Source: Betaproteobacteria bacterium (GTDB lineage Bacteria; Pseudomonadota; Gammaproteobacteria; Burkholderiales; SG8-41). From it: DNA of 64,000 bases. Each line of letters opens with the position of its first letter. Position 1 is the stretch's first letter. The stretch covers positions 1 through 64,000 of the forward strand of contig OMIN01000142.1 of assembly GCA_900299145.1 (NCBI GenBank). The letters run 5' to 3'. Shown here piece after piece: positions 48,633-58,725 of this stretch. A program made the position numbers and the translations under genes. The notes below the pieces were generated by a model. That model saw only the letters and a program-made list of their open reading frames with translations, was not told the origin of the DNA and ran no database searches.

Positions 48633-49526
48633 ATGGAAATCATTCAACTCCATCCTGAAATCGGCGCTGAAATTCGCGGCGTCAGCATGGCCGATGTCGC
48701 CAATGACGACAATGCCTATCGCGCGGTGCGCGCGGCATTCGAGGAACATTCAGTGCTGGTGTTCCGCAACCAGCCGGTGGAAGACAAAATTCAGGTCGGT
48801 TTTTCAGCGAAATTCGGCCCGCTCGAAACCGCCAAGGTGGCATCCCTTGGCGAAGGCACGCCGTTTTCGATTCTCACCAATGTCGACCCGGTAACGCGCG
48901 AACTGGTGCCGCCCACGCACAAGGAAGCTCTACGCGCCAAGGCCAACCAACTGTGGCACACCGACAGCTCGTTTCGTGAAACGCCGGCGCTGGCATCCGT
49001 GTTGTCGGCGCGAACCATTCCCGGCGTGGGTGGCGAGACCGAATTCGTGTCGCAGCGCGCTTCGTGGAACCGCCTGTCGGCGTCGCTGCGCGCGAAATTG
49101 TCAAACTGCTATGCGTGGCACAGCTACGCACACTCAAGGGGCAAAATTGATCCGGGGCTCGCCTCACAGCGTGAGCAAAATGCGCTACCGCCCGCCTGCT
49201 GGCGCATGCGCTGGCGCAACCCGGTGAATGGGCGCGACGCGCTCTACATCGCCTCCCACACTGGCGGCATCGAAGGCATGGAAGACAAGGAAGCGCTGAC
49301 GTTGATCGACGAACTCATGGCGATTTCCACCGCGCCCGGCCACAGCTACGAGCATGTATGGCGCAATGGCGATTTTGTGATGTGGGACAACCGCGCCACC
49401 ATGCATCGGGGCCGGCCATGGCCGATGGATAAGGTGCGTTACATGATACGCACCACGATTGCGGCATCTGATGCCGATGGGGTTTCAGAGATGCGGCCAC
49501 CGCATCACCCACGCAAGGCGGCATAG
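48633..49526 (+). CDS. TauD/TfdA family Fe(II)/2-oxoglutarate-dependent dioxygenase
   Basis: VFRNQPVEDKIQVGFSAKFGPLE, LWHTDSSF (HxD), FVMWDNRATMHRGRPW. Confidence 0.93.
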   Translation: MEIIQLHPEIGAEIRGVSMADVANDDNAYRAVRAAFEEHSVLVFRNQPVEDKIQVGFSAKFGPLETAKVASLGEGTPFSILTNVDPVTRELVPPTHKEALRAKANQLWHTDSSFRETPALASVLSARTIPGVGGETEFVSQRASWNRLSASLRAKLSNCYAWHSYAHSRGKIDPGLASQREQNALPPACWRMRWRNPVNGRDALYIASHTGGIEGMEDKEALTLIDELMAISTAPGHSYEHVWRNGDFVMWDNRATMHRGRPWPMDKVRYMIRTTIAASDADGVSEMRPPHHPRKAA

Positions 49527-49542
49527 CAAGAGATTGCAGAAT

Positions 49543-49565
49543 AATCCTATTAAAACAAATAGTTA
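49543..49565 (-). repeat. Dispersed AT-rich motif copy
   Basis: Reverse complement TAACTATTTGTTTTAATAGGATT. Confidence 0.88.
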
Positions 49566-49653
49566 CTTTAAATTGCCTCAGCGGGAAATCTCACGTAAAA
49601 TAACGTAATACATTGTTTAACTTTCGGCGCAAATCAGAAACTAGGCGGGAACC

Positions 49654-49881
49654 ATGCTCAAATCCATCACCAAGGTTGGCAACTCACAGGGGCTGATTTT
49701 CGACACCGCGTTGTGCGAATTAACCGGGCTTAAAACCGGCGATCAGGTGAATGTCACCGTGCATGATGGCGGCGCTATTACGCTCACGCCCATCCGCAAA
49801 TCCGCAGCAGCAGAAGTTGTCGATAACACGATTCGCCAAACCGTAAAAGACTACGCCAGCACTTTGCGAAAATTAGCGTGA
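49654..49881 (+). CDS. AbrB/MazE-like antitoxin
   Basis: MLKSITKVGNSQGLIFDTALCELTGLKTGDQVNVTVHDGGAITLTPI; ATGA-type overlap with Doc gene. Confidence 0.85.
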   Translation: MLKSITKVGNSQGLIFDTALCELTGLKTGDQVNVTVHDGGAITLTPIRKSAAAEVVDNTIRQTVKDYASTLRKLA

Positions 49882-50294
49882 GCGCTACGCCAGACGACTG
49901 CATTCATCTTGCCACCACGGATATTCGCAACATACACGCTGCGGTTATCGGCGCATTTGGCGGCTTGCACGGCGTACGCGATGAGCATCTGCTTGAGTCG
50001 GCTGTAGCCGCGCCGCAAGCCACTGCGTTCGGCGCCTCCCCGTTTGCTGATCTGATTGAGGTTGCGGCGGCCTATCTTTTTTACCTCTGCCGCAATCACC
50101 CGTTTAACGACGGCAATAAGCGCGTCGCCATGACAGCCTGCATCGTGTTTCTGCGCCTGAACGGCGTGGAACCGCAACCTGATAGCACTGATTGGGAAGC
50201 GTTGGTGCTGGATGTTGCATCCTCCAATCTTGACCGTAGGCAGACAACCGAGCGTTTGCGTGGCTTGGTCGCGTCTCCTTCTTCTCCTCTGTAA
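49878..50294 (+). CDS. Death-on-curing (Doc/Fic family) toxin
   Basis: Doc motif [19 protein letters not shown] and [25 protein letters not shown]. Confidence 0.92.
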   Translation: MSATPDDCIHLATTDIRNIHAAVIGAFGGLHGVRDEHLLESAVAAPQATAFGASPFADLIEVAAAYLFYLCRNHPFNDGNKRVAMTACIVFLRLNGVEPQPDSTDWEALVLDVASSNLDRRQTTERLRGLVASPSSPL

Positions 50295-50298
50295 CCCT

Positions 50299-51948
50299 GT
50301 GCCATCCCCTCCAACCGCCGACCAACTTTTAGCCACCGTCTTCGGCCACTCTGCCTTCCGCGGCGCTCAATCCGGCATCGTCAGTCACATCACCAACGGC
50401 GGCGACGCGCTGGTGCTGATGCCTACAGGTGGCGGAAAATCCCTGTGTTATCAATTGCCCGCTTTGCTGCGTAGCGGCACAGCGCTGGTGGTGTCGCCGC
50501 TGATCGCGCTGATGCAGGATCAGGTTGCCGCACTGAGGCAGGCCGGTGTACGTGCGGCGTTTTTGAATTCCACGCTCGACGGGCAGCAAGTAAATTCCGT
50601 AGAGCGCGCACTGCGCAACGGCGAACTCGATTTGCTCTACGTCGCCCCCGAACGGTTGATGATGCCGCGCATGCTCGATCTGCTGCATGAATCGCAGCTC
50701 GCACTGTTCGCCATCGATGAAGCGCATTGCGTGTCGCAATGGGGGCACGATTTCCGCCCGGAATATCTGCAATTGTCGGTGTTGCACGAGCAGTTTCCCG
50801 AGGTGCCGCGTATAGCGCTCACTGCCACCGCCGACCCGCAAACGCGCGACGAAATCATCGCCCGTTTGAAACTCGAAGACGCGCGCATCTTCGTCTCCAG
50901 CTTCGACCGGCCCAACATCCGCTACACCATTGTCGACAAGGTGGATGCGCGCGAGCAACTGCTGCGCTTCATTCAGGAAGAGCACGCGGGGGAGGCAGGG
51001 ATTGTGTATTGCCTGTCGCGCAAGAAGGTCGATGAAACCGCGGCTTGGCTCAAAACCCGGGGCGTGCGCGCGCTGCCGTACCACGCGGGCATGGAAACCG
51101 CCACGCGCGCCAAGCATCAGGCACGCTTTCAGCAGGAAGACGGCATCGTGGTAGTGGCGACCATTGCTTTCGGCATGGGCATCGACAAGCCCGACGTGCG
51201 CTTTGTCGCGCATCTGGATCTGCCCAAAAGCATTGAAGGCTACTATCAGGAAACCGGTCGCGCGGGCCGCGACGGCCAGCCCGCCGATGCGTGGATGGCT
51301 TACGGCTTGGGCGATGTCGTGCAACAGCAGCGCATGATCGATCTATCCGAAGGCGGCGAGGTGTTCAAGCGCGTTTTGCGAACCAAACTCGACGCGCTTC
51401 TCGGCCTGTGCGAAACCGCCGGTTGCCGCCGCACGCGGCTGCTCGGTTACTTCGGCGAAACAACCGGGGCCGGTCACAACTGCGGCAACTGCGACAACTG
51501 CCTCGAACCGCCGCAAACGTGGGACGCCACCGAGGCCGCACGCAAGGCGCTCTCCGCCATCTACCGCACCGGCCAACGCTTTGGCGCGGTCCATCTCATC
51601 GACGTGCTACGCGGCAAAAGCACCGAGCGCATCGCGCAGTGGGGGCACGACAAACTCACTGTATTTGGCATCGGCGCCGACGTCGACGAATCCACCTGGC
51701 GCAACGTATTCCGGCAACTGATGGCGCTGGGCTACGCCAGCCCCGATCACGAGGCCTACGGCGCGCTGCAACTCACCGACGCCAGCCGTGGCATGCTAAA
51801 GGGCGAAGTTCAAGTCGAAATGCGCCGCGTGACGCCCACGCGCAAAGGTAAATCCGCCAAGGTGCGGCGGGGTGCGAGCGGCGGACTGTCGCCCGCGGAC
51901 GCTGCATTGATGGACAAACTCAAATCATGGCGCTTTGTCGAGGCGTAG
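50299..51948 (+). CDS. recQ: ATP-dependent DNA helicase RecQ, truncated inside HRDC by in-frame TAG (possible pseudogene)
   Basis: [56 protein letters not shown], zinc site CGNCDNC; homology continues in-frame past the stop. Confidence 0.93.
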   Translation: MPSPPTADQLLATVFGHSAFRGAQSGIVSHITNGGDALVLMPTGGGKSLCYQLPALLRSGTALVVSPLIALMQDQVAALRQAGVRAAFLNSTLDGQQVNSVERALRNGELDLLYVAPERLMMPRMLDLLHESQLALFAIDEAHCVSQWGHDFRPEYLQLSVLHEQFPEVPRIALTATADPQTRDEIIARLKLEDARIFVSSFDRPNIRYTIVDKVDAREQLLRFIQEEHAGEAGIVYCLSRKKVDETAAWLKTRGVRALPYHAGMETATRAKHQARFQQEDGIVVVATIAFGMGIDKPDVRFVAHLDLPKSIEGYYQETGRAGRDGQPADAWMAYGLGDVVQQQRMIDLSEGGEVFKRVLRTKLDALLGLCETAGCRRTRLLGYFGETTGAGHNCGNCDNCLEPPQTWDATEAARKALSAIYRTGQRFGAVHLIDVLRGKSTERIAQWGHDKLTVFGIGADVDESTWRNVFRQLMALGYASPDHEAYGALQLTDASRGMLKGEVQVEMRRVTPTRKGKSAKVRRGASGGLSPADAALMDKLKSWRFVEA

Positions 51949-52113
51949 TCGCAATCCGTGCCGGCGTTTGTGATTTTCCACGACAGCACGCTCGCGGGCA
52001 TTGCATCGCACAAGCCCAAATCGCTGGATGATCTGGCGCAGATTTCAGGCATCGGCGCGAAGAAGCTGGAGCGGTATGGCGAAGCGATCATGGAATTGCT
52101 GCGCGGGGTATAG
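51949..52113 (+). pseudogene. RecQ C-terminal HRDC remainder, same frame as recQ after TAG
   Basis: SQSVPAFVIFHDSTLAGIASHKPKSLDDLAQISGIGAKKLERYGEAIMELLRGV* directly in-frame after TAG 51946-51948. Confidence 0.88.
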
Positions 52114-52139
52114 ACCCAACCGCATATGCCATTGCCCGG

Positions 52140-53117
52140 TCATTCCACCCGCGCCCCGCTATCCGCCACCACGCGCGCCCACTTCGTAGCTTCCACCTTC
52201 ATGAAGTCGTAGAACTTTTCGGGCGAATCCTGAAACGCTACCTCCTGCCCCGCCGCACGCATGCTTTTCTGGAAATCCGGGTTCTTCAGCACGCGCAGCA
52301 AATCTCCGTGAAGACGCGTTTGGACATCGCGCGCGATGCCCTTGGGGCCGGCTACGCCAAACCAGCTCACCATTTCATAGCCCGGCACGCCGGCTTCGGC
52401 GATGGTGGGCACATCGGCAAGTTCCGGCGACCGGTTGCCGCTGCTCACACCCAACGCACGCAGTTTTCCGGCTTTGATGAACGGCAGCATACCCGCGATA
52501 CCGGGAAAGCCCACCGTCACCTGCCCTGCCAGCAAATCAGCGGTGGCAGGCCCGCTGCCGCGATACGGCACATGCGTCATCTGAATGCCGGCCATTTTGA
52601 TGAACAACGCGCCGGTAAGGTGCTGCGTGCTGCCGTTGCCCGACGACACAAAATCAATCTGGTTCGGTTTCGCCTTGGCCAGCGTGATCAGTTCCTTCAC
52701 CGATTTCACCGGCAGCGACGGATGCACCACCAGCACGTTGGGCGCGTTGGTAATCTGCGTTACCGGCGTGTAATCATTGAGCGCGTCGTACGCGAGCCTC
52801 TTATAGAGCGCCGCACTGACGAAATGCGTGTTGCTGATCATGAACAGGTTGTAACCATCGGGCGCCGCCTTGGCCGCCGCTTCCGCGCCGATAGTCGAGC
52901 CCGCACCGGGCCGGTTTTCGATCACTACTTGCTGCTTAAAAATATCCGACAAGCGTTGGCCGAGGATGCGCAGCGGCACGTCCGCCGCGCCACCCGCCGA
53001 AAATGGAATGATCACACGCACCGCGCGCGAAGGGTAGGCTTGAGCCTGCACAAGCAGCGGCACGCTGGCTATAACCATCCCGGCAATTGACGCATAACTA
53101 TTTGTTTTTATTGACAT
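52140..53117 (-). CDS. Bug/TctC family substrate-binding protein
   Basis: YPSRAVRVIIPFSAGGAADVPLRILG...KQQVVIENRPGAGSTIGAEAAAKAAPDGYN. Confidence 0.93.
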   Translation of the reverse strand: MSIKTNSYASIAGMVIASVPLLVQAQAYPSRAVRVIIPFSAGGAADVPLRILGQRLSDIFKQQVVIENRPGAGSTIGAEAAAKAAPDGYNLFMISNTHFVSAALYKRLAYDALNDYTPVTQITNAPNVLVVHPSLPVKSVKELITLAKAKPNQIDFVSSGNGSTQHLTGALFIKMAGIQMTHVPYRGSGPATADLLAGQVTVGFPGIAGMLPFIKAGKLRALGVSSGNRSPELADVPTIAEAGVPGYEMVSWFGVAGPKGIARDVQTRLHGDLLRVLKNPDFQKSMRAAGQEVAFQDSPEKFYDFMKVEATKWARVVADSGARVE

Positions 53118-53121
53118 TTTT
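53095..53121 (+). repeat. Dispersed AT-rich motif copy overlapping minus-strand start codon
   Basis: TAACTATTTGTTTTTATTGACATTTTT. Confidence 0.92.
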
Positions 53122-53128
53122 GTCCATA

Positions 53129-53668
53129 TTAATTCAGCCTATGCGGCGGCACGGCCTGCGCCTGTGCGTGTTGCAACACATCGGGGTCCATCACCAGCTT
53201 CAAATCCCAATCGGATTGTTTGACGGCATCCACCAACAATTTAGAAATCATGTGCAGCAACTCTGTGTTCACACCCAAGTCAATGCCCTGCCCCTGTTCC
53301 GGGTGCAGACTCAGTTGCTGCTGGCGCGGTTGAGCCGCGTTCGGCTGCGTGCCGGTAATGCGCGACAGCAATATGGGGGCCGCGCCCAACGGCAGACTGT
53401 TCATGCCATCTTCAAAGGGTTTCGCGAAATCGCCGCCTCGCACCACGTTCGCGTGCTGAAAGCCCACCACCGTGCGGCGAATATTTTCGTCAGCGTGCAC
53501 CGCCGCCGCCGGATCACGCTCGATCAGTTTCAGCAGCACCTGCCACAAGAGCTTCACATAACGGCGCGTCAGCCAGAAGCGAAACTCCGCGCGCTCGGCT
53601 GACAGTATGCGCAGCAGGATGCGATCTTCCTGCGCGTTGTACGCCATTTGTATCTGGTGAATATTCAT
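53129..53668 (-). CDS. Conserved hypothetical protein
   Basis: 179 aa ORF directly downstream of clpB; no family recognised. Confidence 0.65.
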   Translation of the reverse strand: MNIHQIQMAYNAQEDRILLRILSAERAEFRFWLTRRYVKLLWQVLLKLIERDPAAAVHADENIRRTVVGFQHANVVRGGDFAKPFEDGMNSLPLGAAPILLSRITGTQPNAAQPRQQQLSLHPEQGQGIDLGVNTELLHMISKLLVDAVKQSDWDLKLVMDPDVLQHAQAQAVPPHRLN

Positions 53669-53720
53669 GGCGCGAGCTTACCGTCTTGCTCGCGCCATGG
53701 TCAAACACCGCAAAACGCTT

Positions 53721-56312
53721 TCAGTGCAGCACGGCCTTCTCGAAAGTGAACACACCCGCCTTGTTCACGTCCACCCGCACCTTGTCCTTCGCCGCGAACT
53801 TGCCTTCGAGTATCGCCTTTGCAAGCGGATTTTCGATCTGCGCCTGGATCGCGCGCTTCAGTGGCCGCGCGCCATACACCGGATCGAAACCTGCCGCAGC
53901 CAGCTCGCGCAGCGCGCCTTCGCCGATATCGATCTGCATATCCATCGCGGCCAGGCGTTTTTCCAGTTGCGCCAGCTGTATCTTGGCAATCGCGGCGATA
54001 TGCTTTTCGCCAAGGCCATGGAACACCACGATCTCGTCGATGCGGTTGATGAACTCCGGCCGGAAATTCGCCTTCACCTCGCCCAGCACCGCGAGCTTCA
54101 CCACTTGATACTCGTCGCCCTGCATCTGCTGGATCATCTGTGAGCCCATGTTGCTGGTCATCACGATCACCGTGTTCTTGAAATCCACCGTGCGGCCCTG
54201 CCCGTCGGTCATGCGGCCATCGTCGAGCACCTGCAACAGCACGTTAAACACGTCCGGGTGCGCCTTTTCGATTTCGTCGAGCAGAATCACCGAGTACGGC
54301 TTCCTGCGCACGGCTTCCGTCAGGTATCCGCCTTCTTCATAGCCCACATAGCCCGGCGGCGCGCCGATCAGCCGTGCCACGGAATGCTTTTCCATGAATT
54401 CCGACATGTCGATGCGGATCAGGTGATCCTCGGCGTCGAACAAAAATTCTGCCAGCGCCTTGCACAACTCCGTCTTGCCCACGCCGGTGGGGCCGAGGAA
54501 CATGAACGAACCATAAGGCCGCTTCGGATCGCCCAGCCCCGCACGCGAGCGGCGTATGGCATCGGCGACCAGCCGCACGGCTTCATCCTGCCCCACCACA
54601 CGGCCATGCAAACGCTCTTCCATCTTGAGCAGTTTTTCGCGCTCGCCCTGCATCATGCGCGACACCGGAATGCCGGTCGCGCGCGACACTACCTCGGCGA
54701 TTTCCTCGGTGCCGACCTGCGTGCGCAACAGCTTGTGCTTCACCTCGGCGCCGCCCGTCTTTTCGGCTTGCTTCAACTGCGCCTCCAATTGCGGCAGCTT
54801 GCCGTATTGCAGCTCGGCCACCTTGTCGAGCTTGCCTTCGCGTTGCAGCTTCACGATCTCGGCGCGGATGCGATCGATTTCTTCCTTCACATGTGCGCTG
54901 CCCTGCACCTGGGCTTTTTCGGCTTTCCAGATTTCATCCAGATCGGCGTATTCGCGCGACAGCGTTTTGATTTCTTCCTCTATCAGCGCCAAACGCTTCT
55001 GCGACGCTTCATCTTTTTCCTTCTTCACCGCCTCGCGCTCGATTTTCAACTGAATCAAACGCCGGTCAAGTTTGTCCATCGACTCCGGCTTGGAATCGAT
55101 TTCCATTTTCACGCGAGACACGGCTTCGTCGATCAAATCGATGGCCTTGTCCGGCAAAAAGCGCGAGGTGATGTAACGGTGCGACAGCTCCGCCGCCGCG
55201 ACGATGGCCGGGTCGGTGATATCCACGCCGTGATGCAACTCGTATTTTTCCTGCAAGCCGCGCAGGATGGCAATGGTGCTTTCCACACTCGGCTCGTCCA
55301 CCAGCACCTGCTGAAAGCGCCGCTCCAGTGCGGCGTCCTTTTCAACGTACTTGCGATACTCATCCAGCGTGGTGGCGCCCACGCAATGCAGCTCGCCACG
55401 CGCCAGCGCGGGCTTTAGCATGTTGCCCGCGTCAATCGCGCCTTCGGCCTTGCCCGCGCCGACCATGGTATGCAGTTCGTCGATGAAGACAATGGTCTGG
55501 CCTTCATCCTGCGCAATTTCTTTCAGTACGGATTTAAGCCGTTCCTCGAACTCACCGCGATACTTGGCGCCCGCCAGCAGCGCCGCCATGTCGAGCGACA
55601 GCACGCGCTTGTTCTTCAGTGTCTCAGGCACTTCGCCATTGACGATGCGCTGGGCGAGGCCCTCGACGATCGCCGTTTTGCCCACGCCCGGCTCGCCGAT
55701 CAGCACCGGGTTGTTCTTGGTGCGGCGTTGCAGAATCTGAATCACGCGGCGGATTTCATCGTCGCGCCCAATCACCGGATCGAGCTTGCCCGAACCCGCG
55801 CGCTCGGTGAGATCGAGCGTGTATTTTTTGAGCGCTTCGCGCGCGCCCTCGGCCTCGGGGCTTTGCACGCCCTCGCCGCCGCGCACCGCGTTGATCGCCT
55901 GCTCCAGCGGCGGCCGCGTCACGCCGCTTTGCTTGAGCAGCCGCCCGGTTTCGCCTTTGTCCTGCGTCAATGCCAGCAAAAACATTTCCGAGGCGACAAA
56001 CTGATCGTCACGTTTTTGCGCTTCCTTGTCGGTGACATTCAGCAGATTGGCCAAATCGCGCGACACATTGACCTCGCCGCCAGTGCCCTCCACCTTGGGA
56101 AGCCGCTCAATCGCCTGCGTCAGCGCGCCGCGAAGCGCCGGCACGTTGGCGCCCGCGCGCCCGAGCAGCGACGCCGTGCCGCCATCGGCCTGCTGCACCA
56201 GCGCCAACAGCAGGTGCTGAGGCTCTATATACGGATTGTCATGGCGCACTGCCGCGCTCTGCGCATCGGAAAACGCCTGCTGAAACTTCGTAGTGAATTT
56301 GTCGAATCGCAT
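53721..56312 (-). CDS. clpB: ATP-dependent chaperone ClpB
   Basis: [38 protein letters not shown], two Walker A motifs GEPGVGKTA and GPTGVGKTE, middle coiled coil. Confidence 0.97.
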   Translation of the reverse strand: MRFDKFTTKFQQAFSDAQSAAVRHDNPYIEPQHLLLALVQQADGGTASLLGRAGANVPALRGALTQAIERLPKVEGTGGEVNVSRDLANLLNVTDKEAQKRDDQFVASEMFLLALTQDKGETGRLLKQSGVTRPPLEQAINAVRGGEGVQSPEAEGAREALKKYTLDLTERAGSGKLDPVIGRDDEIRRVIQILQRRTKNNPVLIGEPGVGKTAIVEGLAQRIVNGEVPETLKNKRVLSLDMAALLAGAKYRGEFEERLKSVLKEIAQDEGQTIVFIDELHTMVGAGKAEGAIDAGNMLKPALARGELHCVGATTLDEYRKYVEKDAALERRFQQVLVDEPSVESTIAILRGLQEKYELHHGVDITDPAIVAAAELSHRYITSRFLPDKAIDLIDEAVSRVKMEIDSKPESMDKLDRRLIQLKIEREAVKKEKDEASQKRLALIEEEIKTLSREYADLDEIWKAEKAQVQGSAHVKEEIDRIRAEIVKLQREGKLDKVAELQYGKLPQLEAQLKQAEKTGGAEVKHKLLRTQVGTEEIAEVVSRATGIPVSRMMQGEREKLLKMEERLHGRVVGQDEAVRLVADAIRRSRAGLGDPKRPYGSFMFLGPTGVGKTELCKALAEFLFDAEDHLIRIDMSEFMEKHSVARLIGAPPGYVGYEEGGYLTEAVRRKPYSVILLDEIEKAHPDVFNVLLQVLDDGRMTDGQGRTVDFKNTVIVMTSNMGSQMIQQMQGDEYQVVKLAVLGEVKANFRPEFINRIDEIVVFHGLGEKHIAAIAKIQLAQLEKRLAAMDMQIDIGEGALRELAAAGFDPVYGARPLKRAIQAQIENPLAKAILEGKFAAKDKVRVDVNKAGVFTFEKAVLH

Positions 56313-56393
56313 CTCGTGCCGCCTGTAAAAGTCTGTATGCCTTGAAAGATGGGGGCCATGCACGAGGAATCAAGCGGTCACCAAAAATTGCCC

Positions 56394-56420
56394 CAAGTAT
56401 TTGTTTTTAAACAATTTTTT
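56394..56420 (+). repeat. Dispersed AT-rich motif copy
   Basis: CAAGTATTTGTTTTTAAACAATTTTTT upstream of clpB. Confidence 0.9.
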
Positions 56421-56603
56421 AATTCGACCCGGATGAACACGAAACATACCCTAAGCTGCGTTGGGCTTTTGCATCCATCAAGACCCGGGGGGTTTCATCT
56501 GCGGCCAAGTCGATTTTGACGTTACATCCCCACCGGGCCATTCGCAAGGCGCGCCGCTTACGGGCGGGAAGCGCCGGGTCAAAGGATTAGGCGCCGCATC
56601 CTG

Positions 56604-56720
56604 CTACGCGGGCTGACGCACATCCAACGAACTAACCACACCGCGGCCACCGCGATTGAGGACATGGGTGTAGATCATGGTCGTCTTCACGTCTGAGTGG
56701 CCGAGCAATTCCTGCACGGT
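56604..56720 (-). pseudogene. Integron integrase (IntI) C-terminal fragment with catalytic Tyr region
   Basis: Reverse strand [38 protein letters not shown]; characteristic IntI C-terminus ([16 protein letters not shown], GGxGVxSxLD). Confidence 0.88.
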
Positions 56721-57450
56721 TCACTGTCCTTGGCCACCTGGGTCAATTCGCGCTCAATCTGGGTGATGCGTGCTTCCATCAAACGGATTTCCTCGATCAA
56801 CAGTTTCAAGGTTTCACGGATCATGTCCGGTATGGCCGAGTTCGGATCAGCCAGCACGCGAGCGATGTTCTCCACACCGGTGCGGCTGCCGGCGGCAATG
56901 GCAATGCCGAACTCCCGGCAAAAGCCCCGCAAGGCGTTGATACGGCTGGTGCGGGTGCCCATCCACAGGCTGCGCATGCGGTGCAGGCTCTGCAAGGCCT
57001 GCTGTTCGACACTTTTGATCTGCACCGGGGTGATGTCGGCACAGCGCGCCGCTTCGAGCAAGGCGGCCGCATCGGCGGCATCGGTCTTGTTGCGTTTGAC
57101 GTAGGCCCGGACGTAGGCGGCGGGCAGCAGGGTGACTTCCATACCCGAGCCCCTCAGCCAGCGCGCCCAGTGATGGGCGGAGCCACAAGCTTCTATGATA
57201 ACGCGGTTAACCGCATGGTTCTGGAACCACGCGGCGAACTGGCTGCGGCTTAACCGGGCCGTCTGCACGACGCGCCACTGCGTATCGGCTACCGCCAGTT
57301 GAAACACGTCCTTTGCCAAATCCACCGCAACAGTCGTAGTATTCATTTCGGACTCTCCCTGTGATTGTTTTGTTGATCCCTCACCCCAAATGATGATGAC
57401 CAACTGGCACCATGATGCCGCCCAAAAACGGGGGGAGTCCATCCCATTAT
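56721..57450 (-). mobile_element. Truncated IS110-family element (5' part; C-terminal catalytic part missing), outer boundary approximate
   Basis: MNTTTVAVDLAKDVFQLAVADTQWRVV...EACGSAHHWARWLRGSGMEVTLLPAAYVRAYVKRNKTDAADAAALLEAAR (DEDD domain, start 57346), ending abruptly in the IntI fragment. Confidence 0.88.
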
Positions 57451-57452
57451 CC

Positions 57453-57497
57453 GAGGCGACCGCTTTAAAGCGCGTCGCCTCAATATGAACGTTAGGC
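57453..57497 (+). other. attC-like recombination-site remnant: perfect hairpin plus R'-box GTTAGGC
   Basis: GAGGCGAC-CGCTTTAAAGCG-C-GTCGCCTC followed by AATATGAACGTTAGGC. Confidence 0.55.
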
Positions 57498-57505
57498 CTC
57501 GCTGT

Positions 57506-58324
57506 ATGAAGCCGCTCTCATCCATGCGTAGAAGACGATATGAAGGTGATGGTTTGTGCATATATTGCAGAACACCCCACCCAAAGGAGCAGCTCACCGA
57601 CGAGCACATCATTCCTCTCGCGCTCAATGGCGATGAAATCATCCGTTTCGCGGCTTGTGAGCCTTGCCGAAAGATATCCAACGAGAGCTATGAAAACCAA
57701 GCGCTCCAAGCAGATCTGCTTCTTCCGAGATTGCTGTTAAAGCTGAAGCGTCGTCACTTAAACAAGAAGAAAGAGCTACCTCGTGTTGCAGAAGGCAACA
57801 TAGTCAACCAAGTAGGAGGTAATTTCGATATCCCGATCGCGGAGAATCAGTACCCAAAAGGGTTTTCGTTGGTTCGGCTCCCTCCGCCAGGCTTCTTGTC
57901 TGGTCAAGATCAATCGACCGGAATTCCGTCGTTTCGACTGCAATTCGTAACTCTTCAAATGCCACAGCCGGCATTCATACCAGACGTAACCTTCCGAACC
58001 AAAGTCGATCTTGGTTCCTTTTGTATGACTCTGGCCAAGATCGGCTACTGCTTCGCGTTTGCGCAGTACGGCATTGATCGTTTTGAGTCGACAAAGATTC
58101 GGTGTCTTCTTCTCAACGAACGACAAGACGTGTTCAACTTTGTCGGATCAGCGCCCGACGAAGACGTAGGGGCCTCTCACTATCTACATTGGCTCTCGTA
58201 TCTCGTGGTGGCGGGTGTGCTTGTTGTCAGAGTGCATCTATTCGGATCGTTCGGAATGCATCCCTACTATGTTGTTGTCGGGAAGATTCATGAGCCAAGC
58301 AATTCCGGTGCGAGCGAGGCTTAA
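57506..58324 (+). CDS. HNH endonuclease-like protein, probable integron gene cassette
   Basis: CIYCRTPHPKEQLTDEHIIPLALNGDEIIRFAACEPCRK; visibly lower GC than flanks. Confidence 0.75.
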   Translation: MKPLSSMRRRRYEGDGLCIYCRTPHPKEQLTDEHIIPLALNGDEIIRFAACEPCRKISNESYENQALQADLLLPRLLLKLKRRHLNKKKELPRVAEGNIVNQVGGNFDIPIAENQYPKGFSLVRLPPPGFLSGQDQSTGIPSFRLQFVTLQMPQPAFIPDVTFRTKVDLGSFCMTLAKIGYCFAFAQYGIDRFESTKIRCLLLNERQDVFNFVGSAPDEDVGASHYLHWLSYLVVAGVLVVRVHLFGSFGMHPYYVVVGKIHEPSNSGASEA

Positions 58325-58338
58325 GTCAAACGATAGGC
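58318..58338 (+). other. Degenerate attC right-hand-like site at the end of the HNH cassette
   Basis: GGCTTAAGTCAAACGATAGGC resembles attC right-hand consensus GCTTAACTCAAGCGTTAGGC; left-hand partner not convincingly found. Confidence 0.35.
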
Positions 58339-58344
58339 GCCATC

Positions 58345-58725
58345 ATGAACCCGGAGTGGCTTGATGCAACGGCCACGGGCGATACGCTTCGCACCAGCGC
58401 ATTACTTGATGCGGGGACAAATGTTGACGCCTTGGACAAACATGGCCAGACCGCGCTCATGAACGCCGCGCGCCGAGGAGACGCCGCGATGGTTGACCTC
58501 CTTGTCACCCGAGGCGCAAACCTCGATCACACGGCGAAGTACCGGCTCACCGCGCTGATGCTGGCGGTGATCAACGATCACGTTGATGTCGTGCGTATTT
58601 TGGTGGCTGCGGGCGCCAACCGTGAAATGAAAGGGAGCGCTGGCGCCTTTGCGTGCACGCCGCTGCAATACGCGCAGACGCACGGGCAAACACAGCTGGT
58701 TAGTCTTTTGCGCGATGGCGCCTGA
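58345..58725 (+). CDS. Ankyrin repeat protein
   Basis: DKHGQTALMNAARRGDAAMVDLLVTRGANLDHTAKYRLTALMLAVINDHVDVVRILVAAGANREM. Confidence 0.88.
   Translation: MNPEWLDATATGDTLRTSALLDAGTNVDALDKHGQTALMNAARRGDAAMVDLLVTRGANLDHTAKYRLTALMLAVINDHVDVVRILVAAGANREMKGSAGAFACTPLQYAQTHGQTQLVSLLRDGA

Noticed and set aside
54258-55418. 386-aa ORF antisense to clpB
   Set aside because: No recognisable domain; shadow ORF of a strongly conserved gene.
57453-57481. Hairpin GAGGCGACCGCTTTAAAGCGCGTCGCCTC as a Rho-independent terminator
   Set aside because: No following T-tract on either strand; position next to GTTAGGC and the IS end fits an attC remnant better.
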